DNA of 64,000 nt, taken from Anniella stebbinsi. Its lineage: Eukaryota > Chordata > Lepidosauria > Squamata > Anniellidae. Shown here one piece after another: positions 63,156 through 64,000 of the stretch; the first letter of the stretch is position 1, and each line of letters begins with the position of its first letter. The DNA lies in assembly GCA_029215795.1 (NCBI GenBank), contig JARDYH010000003.1:262541562-262605561 (forward strand), read 5' to 3'. The notes under the pieces are model-generated. The model did not search any database, was not told the DNA's origin, and saw nothing but the letters and a program-made list of their open reading frames with translations. The position numbers and the translations under genes were made by a program.

Positions 63156-63701
63156 GAACAATTCCATACCTTAGCCTTGGAAAAGGTAACAGTTTTCTTA
63201 ATCCCCCCCCCCCATTTATGGTTAAGAATTTGTTCATACCTATGGTTATTCAGAGTTTCTTAAAGGAAGAAATGCCACCATAATTACTGATGACTAATAA
63301 CACATTTCCACCACCCACCTCCACTGCGTAGAGTACTTTAAAATATTTTCTTTAAAACTGTTCTTTAGTATTCAAAGGACACATGCGGTGTCTGCTGTTT
63401 ATTATGTTGCCTTTTAAAAAGAAAAGAAAAATACAAAGGCTATTTCTTCCCTTAGAGCAATGTCCCATCATTTTAGGAATGTATTCTTTCATTTTAAAAT
63501 CAAATTCTCTTTCAATAATGTTTGCTTCCCCTCTCTGACACATTTAAGTTTATTATTTGTTTTTAATTTCTTAGAAATTGAACTTCCTAGACCAGAAGCC
63601 CCTTGCTGTAGCCTAATCAATCTCTCCCTTTCACTCCAAATGTTAATGAACACATGTCATATGAAGGATTCAAATTGGCCTCATGTCAATTGTCTTTCTG
63701 A
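63156..63701. other. Intergenic, nothing recognised
   Basis: AT-rich spacer with a C-run near 63204. I see no gene. Confidence 0.6.
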
Positions 63702-64000
63702 GGTCCCCTCTACAAGAATTCGGTTTGACGCCCAGTTGTCCGATTATGCGCATTTTCTCGCAATCGCTTTTATGCTTAATCCCTATACACGGGAGGCGGT
63801 GAAGCGCATTAACAGTTGCATGAAACGTGGTTTAAAGGTGTTTAATGCGGAGAATCGCTTGTTTACATGGTCATAAGGCGCTTTAACTCCCGCGGTAAAT
63901 TAAAACTCGCTATTTAACGCGCATGCGAAGATGCGCTTAATCGGAGGTAAAACGCGCCTCAACCCCCGATTTGCACTCCGTTCATGTGGAGGTAAAATCA
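63702..64000. mobile_element. Third copy of the CpG-rich inverted-repeat element, cut by window end
   Basis: GGTCCCCTCTACAAGAATTCG at 63702 is the right end of the family, in reverse orientation relative to the other two copies. Shared words follow (CCGATTATGCGCATTTTC, CTCGCTATTTAACGCGCATG, GATTTGCACTCCGTTCATG). The other terminus lies past 64000. Confidence 0.8.

Noticed and set aside
63460..63876. A 138-codon plus-strand ORF
   Set aside because: Its second half is the CpG-rich transposon and its first half AT-rich spacer, so it is a chance frame.

Overview
This is vertebrate nuclear DNA, most likely from a squamate reptile (probably a lizard). The evidence is one widely spaced, intron-rich gene with vertebrate-type protein sequence, set among CR1 and L2-like LINE tails, tRNA-derived SINEs, a Tc1-type transposon and many short inverted-repeat transposons of kinds I associate with squamates. 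The host assignment is inference. I saw no bacterial, organellar or viral gene.

The only gene I can assign is PSME4 (proteasome activator PA200) on the minus strand. Fourteen consecutive coding exons can be placed to the base, from the ATG at 49394 down to 510. They join in frame to 1,800 nt, that is 600 codons, about the N-terminal third of a protein of roughly 1,840 residues. The rest of the gene lies beyond position 1. All assigned introns have GT-AG ends except the one after exon 13, which has a GC donor (AG|GCAAGT). The first exon sits in a CpG island (about 48840-50115) that also carries a (CTG)10 tract upstream of the start codon.

Layout: 1-11950 holds exons 14 to 6, closely spaced among LINE and SINE tails. 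11948-33664 holds exons 5 and 4, a 319-bp foldback element, a dead Tc1 transposon (23545-25077), a 334-bp hAT-type element and a decayed CR1. 33665-35929 holds exons 3 and 2, with a 0.9-kb GC-rich transposon between them. 35930-49161 is intron 1, with a 635-bp hAT-type element that has a perfect 8-bp target duplication and several nested inverted-repeat elements. 49395-64000 is upstream of PSME4: the CpG island, then foldback elements, L2 and CR1 pieces, one unrecognised ORF and no assignable gene. In other vertebrates ACYP2 lies head-to-head with PSME4, but I could not find its exons here.

The most novel item is a family of CpG-rich inverted-repeat elements with three copies (34109-35015, 50534-50887, 63702 to the window end). 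The copy inside PSME4 intron 2 has about 75 bp of its middle replaced by about 626 bp of CpG-island-like DNA, which looks like capture of another gene's promoter or 5' exon. A second possible cargo element (57588-58207) carries an ORF that is open apart from one stop.
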